64,000 bases of DNA. Origin: Berberis thunbergii (taxonomy: Eukaryota; Streptophyta; Magnoliopsida; Ranunculales; Berberidaceae). The stretch is from contig QNQO01005791.1 in NCBI GenBank assembly GCA_003290165.1, positions 152,238-216,237 on the forward strand, given 5' to 3'. The notes under the pieces were generated by a model that was given only the letters and a program-made list of their open reading frames with translations, was not told the DNA's origin and did not search any database. A program made the translations under genes and the position numbers. Shown here piece by piece: positions 11,632-21,708 of the stretch (position 1 is the first letter of the stretch; the number at the start of each line of letters is the position of its first letter).

Positions 11632-11682
11632 ATGGCAAAGCCTCCATGTATTGGAATTCCCTGGCCAGTAGCTGATCTCCTC

Positions 11683-12246
11683 TCAACATACCGTTCGCTC
11701 GGTCCGTAGGATACTTGAGGCACTGGTGCAGGGTGGAGACCGTCCCCCCCTCTGATGTATCCAGGGTCTTCCTAGAACCATGTTGTACGCCGAAGGCGTA
11801 TCAATCACAATGAACTTTTGAAACATGGTCTTATGGATTGGTCGTTCCCGTACTATTATCGTCAATTGTATCTTTCCCAAGGGGAGCCATTTTCCGTCGC
11901 TGAAGTCAGTTACTGGACGGTTATCTGAGGTCAATGTCGTTTCGTCTAGTTGCATGTTGCGTAGCGAGCGAAGGAACGTGACGTTCATCGAGCTCCCAGT
12001 ATCAATCAAAGACCTTTTTACTTCCCAGCCTACGAGGGAAATTGTTACAACCAGGGTGTCGTTATGCGAGCGTTGTATGCCCTGGAGATCCTCCGATGTG
12101 AACGTCAGAGGCACGGATGAGCCTCGCATTTTCTCATGTTGCGTCGAATGCTCACCACGTATAGCTTGAATCCTCTTATTGCGCAAAGCCTTTTTTTCTG
12201 GACCTATTGGATAGTTCGGACTCAGAATATGTTCCGTAAAGCACAT
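11683..12246 (-). pseudogene. Retroelement aspartic protease domain (element H)
   Basis: The open frame of 187 codons includes TLVVTISLVGWEVKRSLIDT followed by GSS, where DTG is the retropepsin active site. Further on is FIVIDTPSAYNMVLGRPWIH, the conserved C-terminal signature of gypsy proteases (SAYNxILGRPWL). The protease would release gag and pol products inside the virus-like particle. No RT follows, because the element's pol has been deleted. The N-terminal part runs on from gag through a deletion junction near 12246. Confidence 0.85.
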
Positions 12247-12550
12247 GTATTTTGTCGAGTGGTGATGCCTCGTGTCTAGTTATTTCTAGCTCTTTTTCCA
12301 GAGTGAGGGAGTTTTGAGCCTCCTTCGTTAGACCTGACATGTTTGTCGGAGGGTCCATCGCGACAGCCGACGGCGCAGGGGTGTGAGCTGGATGCCTGTG
12401 GCGACAAGAATTACTGAGAGAGATGATATAGGGACCGCTCGAGTGTTGGACGTGTTCCCTGATACTTCATCGTCGCGTGACCTGGTGGTCTCCATCTATC
12501 AAGATTTTGGTAAGAGACAACGCTTGGTCTAGAATTAAGAACTATGTCGT
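12247..12550 (-). pseudogene. Gag N-terminal remnant of element H
   Basis: The minus strand encodes METTRSRDDEVSGNTS-like sequence at about 12494 and MDPPTNMSGLTKEAQNSLTL at 12358, typical of the start of Tat-type gag. The capsid domain is missing because the frame jumps straight to the protease region. Confidence 0.5.
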
Positions 12551-12570
12551 CCCCATGGACGGCGCCAAAC

Positions 12571-13255
12571 TGATGCAGTCATTTTTTTCTCCCTGCTCTG
12601 ATCTAGTCCCACTGACCTATTTGACTTGCACAAGTAGCACATGTGAGCCACAAACCACCGTGGGGTGGTCAATGACACTCCGATGCTAAAGTCAGACAAG
12701 GATTTGAGGAAATTGTAATGCTGTAACATGGAATTTGTAGCGTCCCTTAGCTTACCTGCCTCATGTCTTATTTATAGTGCAAGGAGTCCTTGTTTAACCA
12801 GGCTATCATTGGCATAGATTAGGGAGGAGATCTTTGTTGAGATCCCTATCTAATTAGGCGTTGTGTTGTAGGAGGGAAGTTCCTTGTTAGCTCCGTGCTC
12901 CTAGATACGCAGGAGATAGTTCCCAAGTCGAGAGCATTCCGTGGAAGGGAGTTTCCCTATGTGGAAGATACTCTGGTATTTGTTTCCTAGTTGTGAGAAA
13001 AATACGCTGTGGTTGCCCGTTTGAAGCAGATCCTCGAGATACTTGCCTGAAAAGGGCTTACGAGTATCGAGGATAGTTGTGACATGTGGGTCTGGCATGC
13101 TGTGAGAATCCAAACCCGCCTGGTAGACTGAAGTTGAGCAGGCTGAGAACCGCTCGGGCTGGATCCGTATTTGGTTGTTGCTTGAACCCGTAGTTCCTCG
13201 AAAATATCAGGACACGTGTACGGCTCAGGGGTGTGACTGTTTTTATGTATCATCA
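12571..13255 (-). repeat. 5' LTR of element H
   Basis: Full-length 685-bp LTR. It carries the block complementary to GACTTTAGCATCGGAGTG that recurs in the LTRs of the other Tat-like elements here (about 31482, 41755, 44110, 57890, 59490). The primer site abuts its inner end at 12570. Confidence 0.85.
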
Positions 13256-14501
13256 ACTATTCAAGAATTTAAGGAATATGAGTATAACCAATGATAAGGG
13301 TATCATTGATTTGAGCTTTCAGCCTCTCAGCAAAATTAAAGAATTTGTAGATTTCGATGAGAAAGTATATTTTCATAGTAAATTGAAAAAATCTATGAAT
13401 TTTACTTGGATAATCTGATCAGATTTACTATTTAATGAATGCAAAGTTATCTTCTTGGTTTTAATTGAGTAGTACATATAAAAAGGTCTCTACATGATAC
13501 ATCACCAATACGGTGGGGTAACCAAATCATGTTTGAAGGTTAAATGAAAAGTTAATTAGCAATTGTTTCCCTCCTTCACCCTAGGAGCAAGGATTATCAT
13601 TTCGTTTTTTGAGTTAATTTTGGTCCCCTGATTTTAAAAAATTTATGTTTTGTGTCGAAAAAATGTAAAAATTTCAGTTATGATTTGGAATTTAACAATA
13701 TAAATATTGCATTTTAAACTCTTAAATACTATATAAAAAGTTTAATAGTGTCATACATATTATATGTTACATTAGAATCACTTGCATAACTAACTTTTGA
13801 TATTAAAATAACATTATAGCATGTTAAAATATGCGGATATTAAAATATTTATTTCTTTTCTCAGTAAAATTTCGACATATTTCAGATTTCGAAAGAGATT
13901 TTGGTAACTTAAAAATAAGAAATATTTCGTGAAATTTCAACATATTTCGAGAAAGCACATTCCTTGCCTAGGAGTTGCTTAAGCGTGGATGGAAATTTGT
14001 ATGCATTCTCAACTTCACTCTTCTCTTCCTATCACACCTCCTTCTATCCACTACCTTTTCATCCTCCTTTTTTCCATGGAAGTGGATTCCGTGCAAATGA
14101 AGATAGTTGCCACTTTTGTGATTTGGATGTGCCCAATCCACCAACTAAAACTGGAGCATGATCAAAGCGATCCAACCTCAACCAAAGTGGATGTTTTTCT
14201 AGCCGGGATGGAGTTCGGGCTGCTCATACTTAAATTGGGTTATCCACATATGGTAGTTTTGGCATTTTCAATCTCAAGTTATATAAAGTTAATTTTAGCA
14301 CTTGATCAATGTCTCAAGAGAAATACAATTCTAGCGGTGGTGAGTCCAAAACTACCCTTCATTCTTCCACAGTGCCCTTTAGGGAGATCAATAACAGCAA
14401 AATAAAATGATGGCATGCTTCAATATACTCTGTATAATTAATCAGTTGGATCATTTTCGCTATGTTAGCATCCCACTATTTTACACTTCAGATTTTATGT
14501 T
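13256..14501. other. No gene recognised
   Basis: A short plus-strand open frame at 13233-13418 starts inside the LTR and has no domain. 13430-13960 is AT-rich. Between 13960 and 14405 two overlapping plus-strand frames (HPPFFHGSGFRANEDSCHFC in one) look mildly protein-like but match no family I know. This is flanking sequence into which element G inserted. Confidence 0.3.
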
Positions 14502-14675
14502 TGATGATACATCAAGTATTCTTTCCCTCACTTCACACTAAATATGGATAATAAGTCCTATTACTAAATCATAAAGAGGCATTTAGCAACGCACCACGAC
14601 CAAAGTTGAAGGTCTCATGAATCTCTCTTCTCAGAGGATAGAGACATTACAAAGGAGACAAGTCATGGCGGGAAT
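14502..14675 (+). repeat. 5' LTR of element G, left part
   Basis: Begins TGATGATACATCAAG and matches 41328-41540 through CACTAAATATGGATAA, AAAGAGGCATTTAGC and GACAAGTCATGGCGGGAAT, where the hAT element interrupts it. Confidence 0.9.
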
Positions 14676-15034
14676 TAGGGCTGGGCATCACATCCCGCGA
14701 TCACGATCTCATCCCATCCCAATTTTTTTGGGTCCTTTTGCGATTGATCGAACCCATCCCGATCCTGTCCTGTTCCGATCTAGAGTGGGATGGGATCTGG
14801 ATGGAGTTTCAACCCACCCATCCCATCCCATCCCATCCTGAGGGTTAGTATGTTACTATGAAATTGTATGTATGGTTCAATTTAAAAAACATAAATGTAT
14901 TCTACTAATTTCCTTTGGTTATAACTATATTAATTAATATATTCTACTAATTTAATGGCATGCATATAAACACCTTTTCAACCTTTATACATCACACAAT
15001 TTTCACATTTCTATTGTGTTATTTTCACTATGGG

Positions 15035-15215
15035 CACTACAAGAAAAATGTTGATTAATAGCATTTCAAAAATGCTATGGTAGGATACTATAGCGTTTTA
15101 GTAAATGCTATGTCTGCCGGAGCTATAATAGACCCATGGCTATTATAACGTTTTTAAAATGCTATGGTAAGTTTGGCTTTTATAGCGTTTCAAAAACGCT
15201 ATGGTAGAATATACA
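15035..15215 (-). repeat. 3' terminal palindromic repeats of CACTA B
   Basis: Units such as AGCATTTCAAAAATGCTATGG and TATAGCGTTTCAAAAACGCT are spaced over about 180 bp. They are the transposase-binding type of subterminal repeat and match, in inverted orientation, the array at 26940-27297. Confidence 0.8.
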
Positions 15216-16138
15216 TAGCAATTTGTTTTTTCTTTTGCTATCAAATGACTTTTTATTACATCTTATAAGTTTTATTTCTAGAAAATAAAAATTTAAATGT
15301 GCCAAACTTAAACATTTCCATGAATGGAGGCAAAGTAATATAATTAATGAGATAATGTATTACATCGAGTCACAAAATCTATAAATCTAATAATAAAGAT
15401 CAGCTCTCTGTATTACATCGAGTCACAAAACATTTTAAGCTTTTCAAAACCTAAATAAAAAACTAAATATAAAGTACCACAGCTCCCTGTATTAACACCT
15501 TAACCACCTCAATAGAACCACAATCATCTTCATCAGTCTACCTCAACAGAGTGCTCCATTTTCTAGCAAGAGCTCAACCAATCAGCAACTTGATCACAAC
15601 GCCTCTTGCCAGCCTCGCTCAGTCAGCAAAGTCCTTGAAAATAATGTATAAGACTGTCAGATAGTTAAGGGAAAAGTTAATAGAAAATTTTGTAACAAAA
15701 GTAACCATCTAAACAAAAATCTGAAGAAGCAACCAACAAATTTTATAAAAGAAACGGGACTTGTCTTGTAAGAAATTTCATGACAATGTCATAAAGGACT
15801 AGGAATATGCATAAAATTTTTGTTTATGTATTTTTGTAGATGACAGTCTCATAAATGAGTGATCACGATGGAGAAAATCATCAAAGTAGAACAAACCTTG
15901 GGGTCTGGTGTCTTGGGTCCTTCATGTTTAGAGCTTGATGTTGGTCCCTTTCTGTTGCCTTATCTCTGCTCCCCCTACAACCCCATCAAATTCAAATATA
16001 TTAGAAAATGATAACATGAAAATGCAATTTTGTTGTAGAAAAAGGAGTGGTATAGTTAGTTATATACCTTGACAACTCTGGATTGTTCTTGATGAGGTCC
16101 ACATGCAGCCTCATTTATACTGTTATTCGCCAACTCCA
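15216..16138 (-). other. Unassigned part of CACTA B with exon-like pieces
   Basis: No family was recognised. On minus, two stretches end in or start at plausible splice sites: about 16130 to 16069 (ACGPHQEQSRVVK before GTATAT) and about 15980 to 15898. They may be two exons of one captured gene. The remainder is AT-rich. Confidence 0.3.
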
Positions 16139-16197
16139 TAGCTGGTTCTTAAAAACGCTATGCTCTTGTGCTATTAATAAGCATTTGTGTTGTAGTG
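16139..16197 (-). mobile_element. Extra CACTA-type terminus inside element B
   Basis: Reads GCATTTGTGTTGTAGTG and ends at 16197. It is nearly the same as the 30902 terminus (CACTACAACACAAAT inwards) and is preceded by a GCTATGC/AAAACGCTATG palindrome. The following triplet is CTA, which does not match the GGG before 15035. It is most likely a relic end of another element or an internal duplication of B's own 5' end. Confidence 0.6.
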
Positions 16198-17023
16198 CTA
16201 TTAGTCTAAACATTAGTTAGGTTGTCATATCAAAGCATGAAGATGACATGAAGTTTCTAAAATGGTAAAAAAGAAAGACCTTTTCTAAGCTTTTTTATAA
16301 GAACATTGGCGTCTGGCATTGTTCCAATGAAAGTGCCTCTTGGACGAAGTAAGGCTGATACATTAGCTAAGGTTCAGCGTGCATGTGCCTCTGTAGACCA
16401 TGAGTAATGCATGGCAAACTGGAAAACATCATATGCCAATTGACATATTAAAGCTATACAAGGTATCATCAACTTTGAATAAGTCTAATTCAAATGAAAT
16501 AAAAGTATTCTTCACCAAACAACTCACATTAGTAAAGCATGAGGGGCTCCTAGCTATAGGAGATAAAATAAAAGAAACCCACTCAACTAGTGTTATAAGT
16601 GTAACTGAAAAATACACTTTTCATTAAAAGTAAAATGGAATACATGTCAAATATGGCTTTTGTTAATCAACATGAAGAATGTTTGTCTTGACTAATAATG
16701 TGAATAAATATGGAATACATGCATGTCAAATTTGGCTTTTGTTAATCAACATGAAGAATGCTTGCCTTGAGTAAGTATGCGGATAACAGAAAATGGACAA
16801 AGGTATAGTGACACAATTCTTATTGCATGTACCTGTATGATTTTTCTATCTAAAAAAGAGAAAAGGAAGGGAGAAAGAATGAACAAATGGTTACAGGTAG
16901 CTTAAACAAAACACCATCACCAAGTGCAGAAATGGAGAAAGTTATAAGTTGCTTAAACTATCTAACTACAACGGCATTTACGAAAAATCATTAAATAGCT
17001 ACAACCACGACTAAATAATTCAC
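16198..17023. other. No gene recognised within CACTA B
   Basis: Contains a direct repeat: GGAATACATG-CATGTCAAAT-TGGCTTTTGTTAATC occurs near 16640 and again near 16712. Open frames at 16400-16627 (plus) and 16429-16617 (minus) have no domain. Confidence 0.3.
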
Positions 17024-17080
17024 CTGGCAGCTGCAAACATCAAATGGTGCATCTTCTTCCAAAGCTTTATCCAAACGAAC
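17024..17080 (-). pseudogene. Captured exon of unknown gene
   Basis: On minus, a 57-nt stretch flanked by a GTCACAG-type acceptor and a GTGAATTA donor encodes VRLDKALEEDAPFDVCSCQ, phase 0 at both ends. The composition is clearly protein-like and both splice sites are good, but I do not recognise the family. Confidence 0.45.
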
Positions 17081-17628
17081 CTGTGACAAATGAACAATAT
17101 CAAGATGTACATCCTTTTATAAGAGAACCATCATGTTCTAACATAGTAGAATGAAGTAAAAACAATCAACAACTAGGAGAGAGAAATGTTGGTGCTGGAT
17201 GACTTAAAAAGTAGCTCCATGCAACTATCCCAATAGAACGACAAAACCAATGTCATTTGGTGATGGAGATATTCGACAAGAAAGAGAAATAAAATCAAGG
17301 ATAAGGAATAAAAAGAACCAGCCTCAATTTACCCAATTAAAAGAACATTATTAAGCAATTGTCAGAGAGAGACAGAGAGAGGGGGAAAAATGTGCAGAGG
17401 TGATTTATAGTTACAAACATTTTAGAAGAAGAAGAAGAACTGAATTATCAACACAACCCATTTCAAATAAAGTACTTCAAAAAAATACCACCCAAGCGTT
17501 GTTTGAACTCACAGCCAAGTTAGTAATGTCACCCTTTGCAAGCAAAAGTAGAAAGCTAGTAAAAATATTGAAAATTTTAAAAAAGGAGAACTTTGAAATC
17601 CACAAAAAAAAGTAAGCTCTATTAACTC
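17081..17628. other. No gene recognised within CACTA B
   Basis: AT-rich and purine-rich sequence with GAGAGACAGAGAGAG near 17363. The plus-strand frame at 17400-17615 is Lys/Arg-rich and looks spurious. Confidence 0.3.
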
Positions 17629-17740
17629 ATTTCATGCCCATGGCAGCCAGCCAAGCAAAATGCAGTTTCCATGGACCAAATCTTTACATGGCGATCATCA
17701 GAACCAGTAATGACATATCTTCCTGAGCGATGAAATGTGG
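17629..17740 (-). pseudogene. Captured WD-repeat exon of a BRWD/PHIP-type gene (CACTA B)
   Basis: After a TTTGTAG acceptor, the minus strand encodes TFHRSGRYVITGSDDRHVKI then WSMETAFCLAGCHGHE. This is a WD40 repeat with GSDD and the closing W. The wording matches the first WD repeat of plant bromodomain/WD-repeat (BRWD/PHIP-like) proteins, scaffold proteins of chromatin and ubiquitin ligases (family knowledge). Only this exon is present. The frame runs into a stop a few codons after the exon. Element A carries another exon of the same family at 23898-24064. Confidence 0.8.
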
Positions 17741-18072
17741 CTACAAAATATAAAACCAAGCTCAGGCAATAATACAAGATCTCAAAATATAAAATGACAA
17801 AGAAAGAGAAATGGCAGCAACGGAAGAGGTGAGGAAGAAAAGTAATTAGCTTAACAAGGAAAGATGCCTCATGAAACAAAGAAATGTCCAGTTACCAAGT
17901 ATTCTAAGACAAACCAGGATAGCCAAAGTACATACTACATCATGGTTTAACCAATGTTCTACCAACCAGTAATGGAAACATCATTTTGCAACTATGTAAT
18001 ACCCTTTACTTTCCAACTCATTTTGCAACTATGCACAAGATCCAATTGTGTGAACATGGTTTATCCAATGTT

Positions 18073-18196
18073 CTGCCAACCACAAATGAAGCTGTAGCCA
18101 TGACAGCAGGACCTGTGATAAAACGGACAGCCATGGAAAATGCAGCGACTGACCTTCCTCAAGCAATAATTCGTGGTTGGAGAGCCATGAATAATC
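18073..18196 (-). pseudogene. Captured exon of a PIN-type auxin efflux carrier
   Basis: After a TTTTTGTAG acceptor the minus strand encodes LFMALQPRIIA, a TGA stop, then GRSVAAFSMAVRFITGPAVM and ASFVVG. This is the conserved C-terminal transmembrane region of PIN auxin transporters (GLFMALQPRIIACG, FLTGPAVM in the family). The TGA replaces the conserved Cys codon, so the piece cannot encode the protein through this point. A neighbouring partial duplication (AACCAATGTTCTACCAACCA at about 17948 and 18063) shows local rearrangement. Confidence 0.88.
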
Positions 18197-18259
18197 CTAC
18201 AAAAACAATGACAGTATGTTATCAAGCACAATGTCCATAACAAGGATATATCCATTTTC

Positions 18260-19700
18260 TACGACTTGGACATGTCACGAAGTTTGGAGACAATGACAAT
18301 TTAACAACACTTTATATATCTCTCTCAACAAAGTTTATTCATATTGGTATGTTCGTGAGTTTACATATACCAGATTGAAGAAATATAGTAACTTAGCTAA
18401 TAAAAGAAAACTTAAAAATAGAATCCTATTTTTATCCTCAGAAGTGTACCGAGACTGAACATAGCCATTCCAAGACTAGCATTAGATTAAATAGATATTG
18501 AACTCTCTATGATGGCGAGCATCTCAACGTTCCACCTGCGGATGACAACATAGGAATAGCTTAAGAACAAACATTAATGATTCTAATAACTGGATTCCAA
18601 ACGAATAGACGGCGAGAACAAACATGAACGACACAAGAGACCATGTGAGACCAATGAGGCTGGACTAGGTGTTGGGGTTCCTGATGAGCTTTCTCCAAAC
18701 CATGATAAGAATGAGCCTAGTCATCACACTTGCTAGAAGCATTGAGGTGGGTCTAGAGTCAACATGGAGCCCAGCCTTGGGTTTACTTCAGTTGTTGAGC
18801 TTGAACTGAGCTTTGTTAGGTTCGGTCCACCTCCCTGTGTTGCCATCTTGTTTCCAAAGCCTAGCTCCTCTTGCCCATACTCTTCATATTCTAAGAACAA
18901 ATTCCCAACATTCAGCATGTATTAGGAGAGATAAGAGTTGCACCAACATAACATATGGAAACATCACTTTGCTGACACCATTTGATGGCATCTACTATTC
19001 TAGGAATGATGCCAATGTTATAATATAATTCTGCAATAAGATTATATATTGAAATATGACAACAATGTTTTGGCTGATTTTGACTACACTAGTACATTGT
19101 CGCAACTGATACTATACATATACACCAATTATCTCGTAGTATACCAAATAATTAAATGATAGATGTTACCTGTACCTAGTGTCGTTGCTTATTATTAATT
19201 TGGATGATAACCAAGTTGTTTCACATGCATCGTCTCTCACTGCTAGTAACTGTAGAGTAATATTAGCAACTAGCCTTTTTGTGCTTAAAATACAAATTTT
19301 TGTGCGCGTGACTTAAATTTTAATTTTAGATTTTTATGCGCTAACAAATTTTTTAATGCATATTAGCATTTCTATGTCCATGTTGGTCTTGTGCTACCAT
19401 TACATAAGGCACCAATAAGAGTCATCTTTTCTGAAGTGGCTAAAGCTCATGTGAACTCATCAGAAGCCTCAATTTTTCTATATTACCTTAGTTTTGAAAT
19501 GGAGTCCATTGATTTTAAAAAAATAAAATAAAAAGGTGAACCTATTTTGTGAACTTCCAGCAGAAGCCTGTGAGTTCCCTACATTATATTTGCCAACCTT
19601 TTATATTTCAGAATTGATATCAAAGAACTGATTCTAGACATAACATCAATCCATAAACATATTATGATTGCATAGTTTACTGTGCAAGAAAAGTGAAAAG
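18260..19700. other. No gene recognised within CACTA B
   Basis: AT-rich sequence. Open frames at 18733-18918 (minus) and 18813-19028 (plus) overlap and lack domains. No element termini were seen. Confidence 0.3.
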
Positions 19701-19721
19701 TACAGGAGCATTTCACATTAC

Positions 19722-20171
19722 CACTTCAGCAGTCCGAGCATTTGTAATATCACCCTGCACTTGAATAACACCCTCAATAGGAGCCATGGGCTACAAATCA
19801 ATGGCAACAATGAGAGGAAGATCACCGTCTCTGAAATACAAACAAAAATTAGCACATAAGTTACTGAATGGACATAAGAGCATTTGTGCTTGCCGTCCAA
19901 CCAATATTGCTAATTGTTAAAGAGAATTCAGGATGGCATAATAGCAAAATCTCCAATATGTTAGAAAACAATATGAGTGGGCTAAATGATATTATGCCAC
20001 TCCACAATTTAATAGTCGGAGTACCAGCAACAATGGTATGCAAGACAAAGTCACCCCTTGGTGGATATCATTTTGAAAGAAATGGAATTAAGAGAAACTT
20101 GATGATAAAATTGGACTCAACCTTCTTTCAGGTGAAAGCTTGGCAGGTAGATATAATTTTCTGCTAAGCAC
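19722..20171 (-). pseudogene. Captured exons of a TRM7/FtsJ tRNA 2'-O-methyltransferase
   Basis: Exon one begins at 20171 after CCTGCAG: VLSRKLYLPAKLSPERR. Exon two (19830 to 19722) begins after TATTTCAG: RDGDLPLIVAIDL, a TAG stop, PMAPIEGVIQVQGDITNART then AEV before GTAATG. These match the FTSJ1/TRM7 family, which methylates the tRNA anticodon loop: the LPLIVAIDLQPMAPIEGV and QGDITNxRT strands form the SAM-binding core. The stop replaces the expected Gln (CAG to TAG). The AdoMet motif I upstream and the catalytic Asp/Lys downstream are not seen. It lies between RRP36 and PIN fragments in the same orientation. Confidence 0.88.
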
Positions 20172-20651
20172 CTGCAGGCAATACAAACCAATGACCAATG
20201 AAAAACATCCTAAAATGAAGATAACCCCAAATCTATCACTAAATTCAAGCTAAAAACCATTATCTTTCTTCCAGACAGCAAATTGATCTGCTTGGTGCAC
20301 CAAAAAAGTGCAAGATGAATTACTTGAGAGTTAAATTGTTCTAAGGATTGTTGTACCTAGGCATTCGGCAAACAATCCTACTACAGATACAACACGATGA
20401 GGAATACTTGCAAAGATTATATAATTGCAAGCACACAATGCACTACTACTAGATGAAAGACAAACAAGTAGATTTATCAGGGAAAAGGGAATGAAAAAGG
20501 ACACCAATAAGAGCAATTTCTTAGGCAAGCAATCTCTGATTAGAAGAGTAGCAATTATATCAAGTAACTATGATTTTATGGTCATCACATGAATATCAAA
20601 AGAGGATCCTATCGTATTAGAAATAAGGACAAGAGACAGAAAGAGGCTCAC

Positions 20652-20704
20652 CCATCAGGATCAAGAGTCCCACATAAAGATTCAAACCGTGGGTCATGAA
20701 TCAC
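20652..20704 (-). pseudogene. Captured RRP36 exon (downstream piece, left of element A)
   Basis: After an ATTTTCAG acceptor the minus strand encodes VIHDPRFESLCGTLDPDG, then a GTGAGC donor. This is the conserved core of RRP36, a nucleolar factor of 18S rRNA processing. It continues, in phase, the exon ending at 27520 on the other side of element A. Confidence 0.88.
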
Positions 20705-21189
20705 CTGAAAATTAATAGAAATAAAACAATAAACCAGTAAACAAACAATCATATCATCAAAATAAATAATTTGTTAAGGATTTTCAGAATGTAGATGTGC
20801 TGAAAAACAAGATTGATCTGCAAATGCAACCCAGAATCAAATTGTTATCTCAATCTTACTTAAGTAGTTTCAATGGATTTCTTTTACTATAGTAGTTGGC
20901 ATCAAGTCCGGGTTTTTGGGCTAGCATAGTAGCATACATGAACTTAGAAACAAAAGGAGATGATAAACAAACCCATCCAGACACTACAACAAAAATGAGC
21001 ATTTATAGCTTTTGAGAATAGCGGTTTTTACACAACCGCTATAAAATGCTATTGAAACCCTATAAACAATTGTAAACAACTATCTTCATTTGTGCGCTAA
21101 ATGAAATGTGATGAAGGCGGATTGATTTCGCTGGGCGCCAACTATCCCGCGCAAATCGAAAGAAAAAATAAAAGCTAACAAAGAAGAGG

Positions 21190-21565
21190 GAAGGAAGGAA
21201 GAAGAATCCCGCTCGATCTGTCTCCCTCTCCCTCAGCATTCTGCTCTCCCTCTGCATTCAACTCTCCCTCTCCGATCGTTCTCCCTCTCCCTCTCCGATC
21301 GCTCTCCCTCTCCCTCTCCGAGTTACTGGGCGCTCGAGTTAGATAGAGCTCGATGTCCACCCTCCCTCATCTCGCCATCTCCCTCCCTGCTCTCTCCATA
21401 TCTCCATCTCCCTCCCTCACTGCTCCCTCCATCTCGCCATCTCCCTCACTGCTCCCTCTATCTCTCAATCGCCCTCACTGCTCTCTCCATATCTTTATCT
21501 TCATCTCCCTCATTGCTCCCTCCATCTCTCCGCCGCCCTCCCTCTTTCGATTCACCTCTTTTTAG
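21190..21565 (+). repeat. CT-rich leader of CACTA A
   Basis: About 370 bp of CTCCCTCTCC and CTCGCCATCTCCCTCACTGCTCCCTC repeats on plus. The inverted counterpart lies at 30424-30750 in B. It sits between the terminus and the first captured start codon, where a promoter and 5' UTR would be, and may have been kept for that role (inference). Confidence 0.7.
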
Positions 21566-21571
21566 AGAGAA

Positions 21572-21652
21572 ATGGTTGGGATGAGACCATATGAACCAGA
21601 TGAGGGTGAGTCTGAGTTTGTTGAAGTTGATCCAACTGGAAGATATGGAAGG
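21572..21652 (+). pseudogene. Captured first exon of a WNK kinase
   Basis: ATG at 21572 opens MVGMRPYEPDEGESEFVEVD then PTGRYGR, followed by GTACTT. EFVEVDPTGRYGR is the segment just before the kinase glycine loop in plant WNK (with-no-lysine) kinases. The next WNK exon is absent. 56 bases later comes a SnRK2 start codon, so the transposon holds two kinase N-termini in tandem. The donor-like GT would allow a transcript to skip onwards. Confidence 0.75.
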
Positions 21653-21708
21653 GTACTTGTAATCTAACATATACAAATTAAACAATTGATTTGTGAAGAG
21701 GAGAAGAG

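Larger units (their letters stand above)
11105..13255 (-). mobile_element. Deleted Tat-like gypsy retrotransposon H
   Basis: Direct repeats at 11105-11631 and 12571-13255 flank a 0.94-kb interior that encodes only the gag start and protease on the minus strand. The full LTR (12571-13255) starts TGATGATACAT and ends TGCATCA when read on minus. It is followed by a primer site GTTTGGCGCCGTCCATGGGG (12570 down to 12551). The left LTR lacks about 145 bp of its own 5' part, and the interior joins it directly, so one deletion removed the end of the interior and part of the LTR. RT, RNase H and integrase are absent. No matching target duplication was found (ATTAC versus ACTAT). Confidence 0.85.

Noticed and set aside
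13964..14405. Two overlapping plus-strand frames before element G
   Set aside because: No recognisable family, no splice sites or start context that favours either. Kept only as unassigned flank.
21353..21565. Ser/Pro-rich open frames in the CT tract, and their counterparts at 30424-30749
   Set aside because: Low-complexity translation of the CT-rich leader in both CACTA elements.
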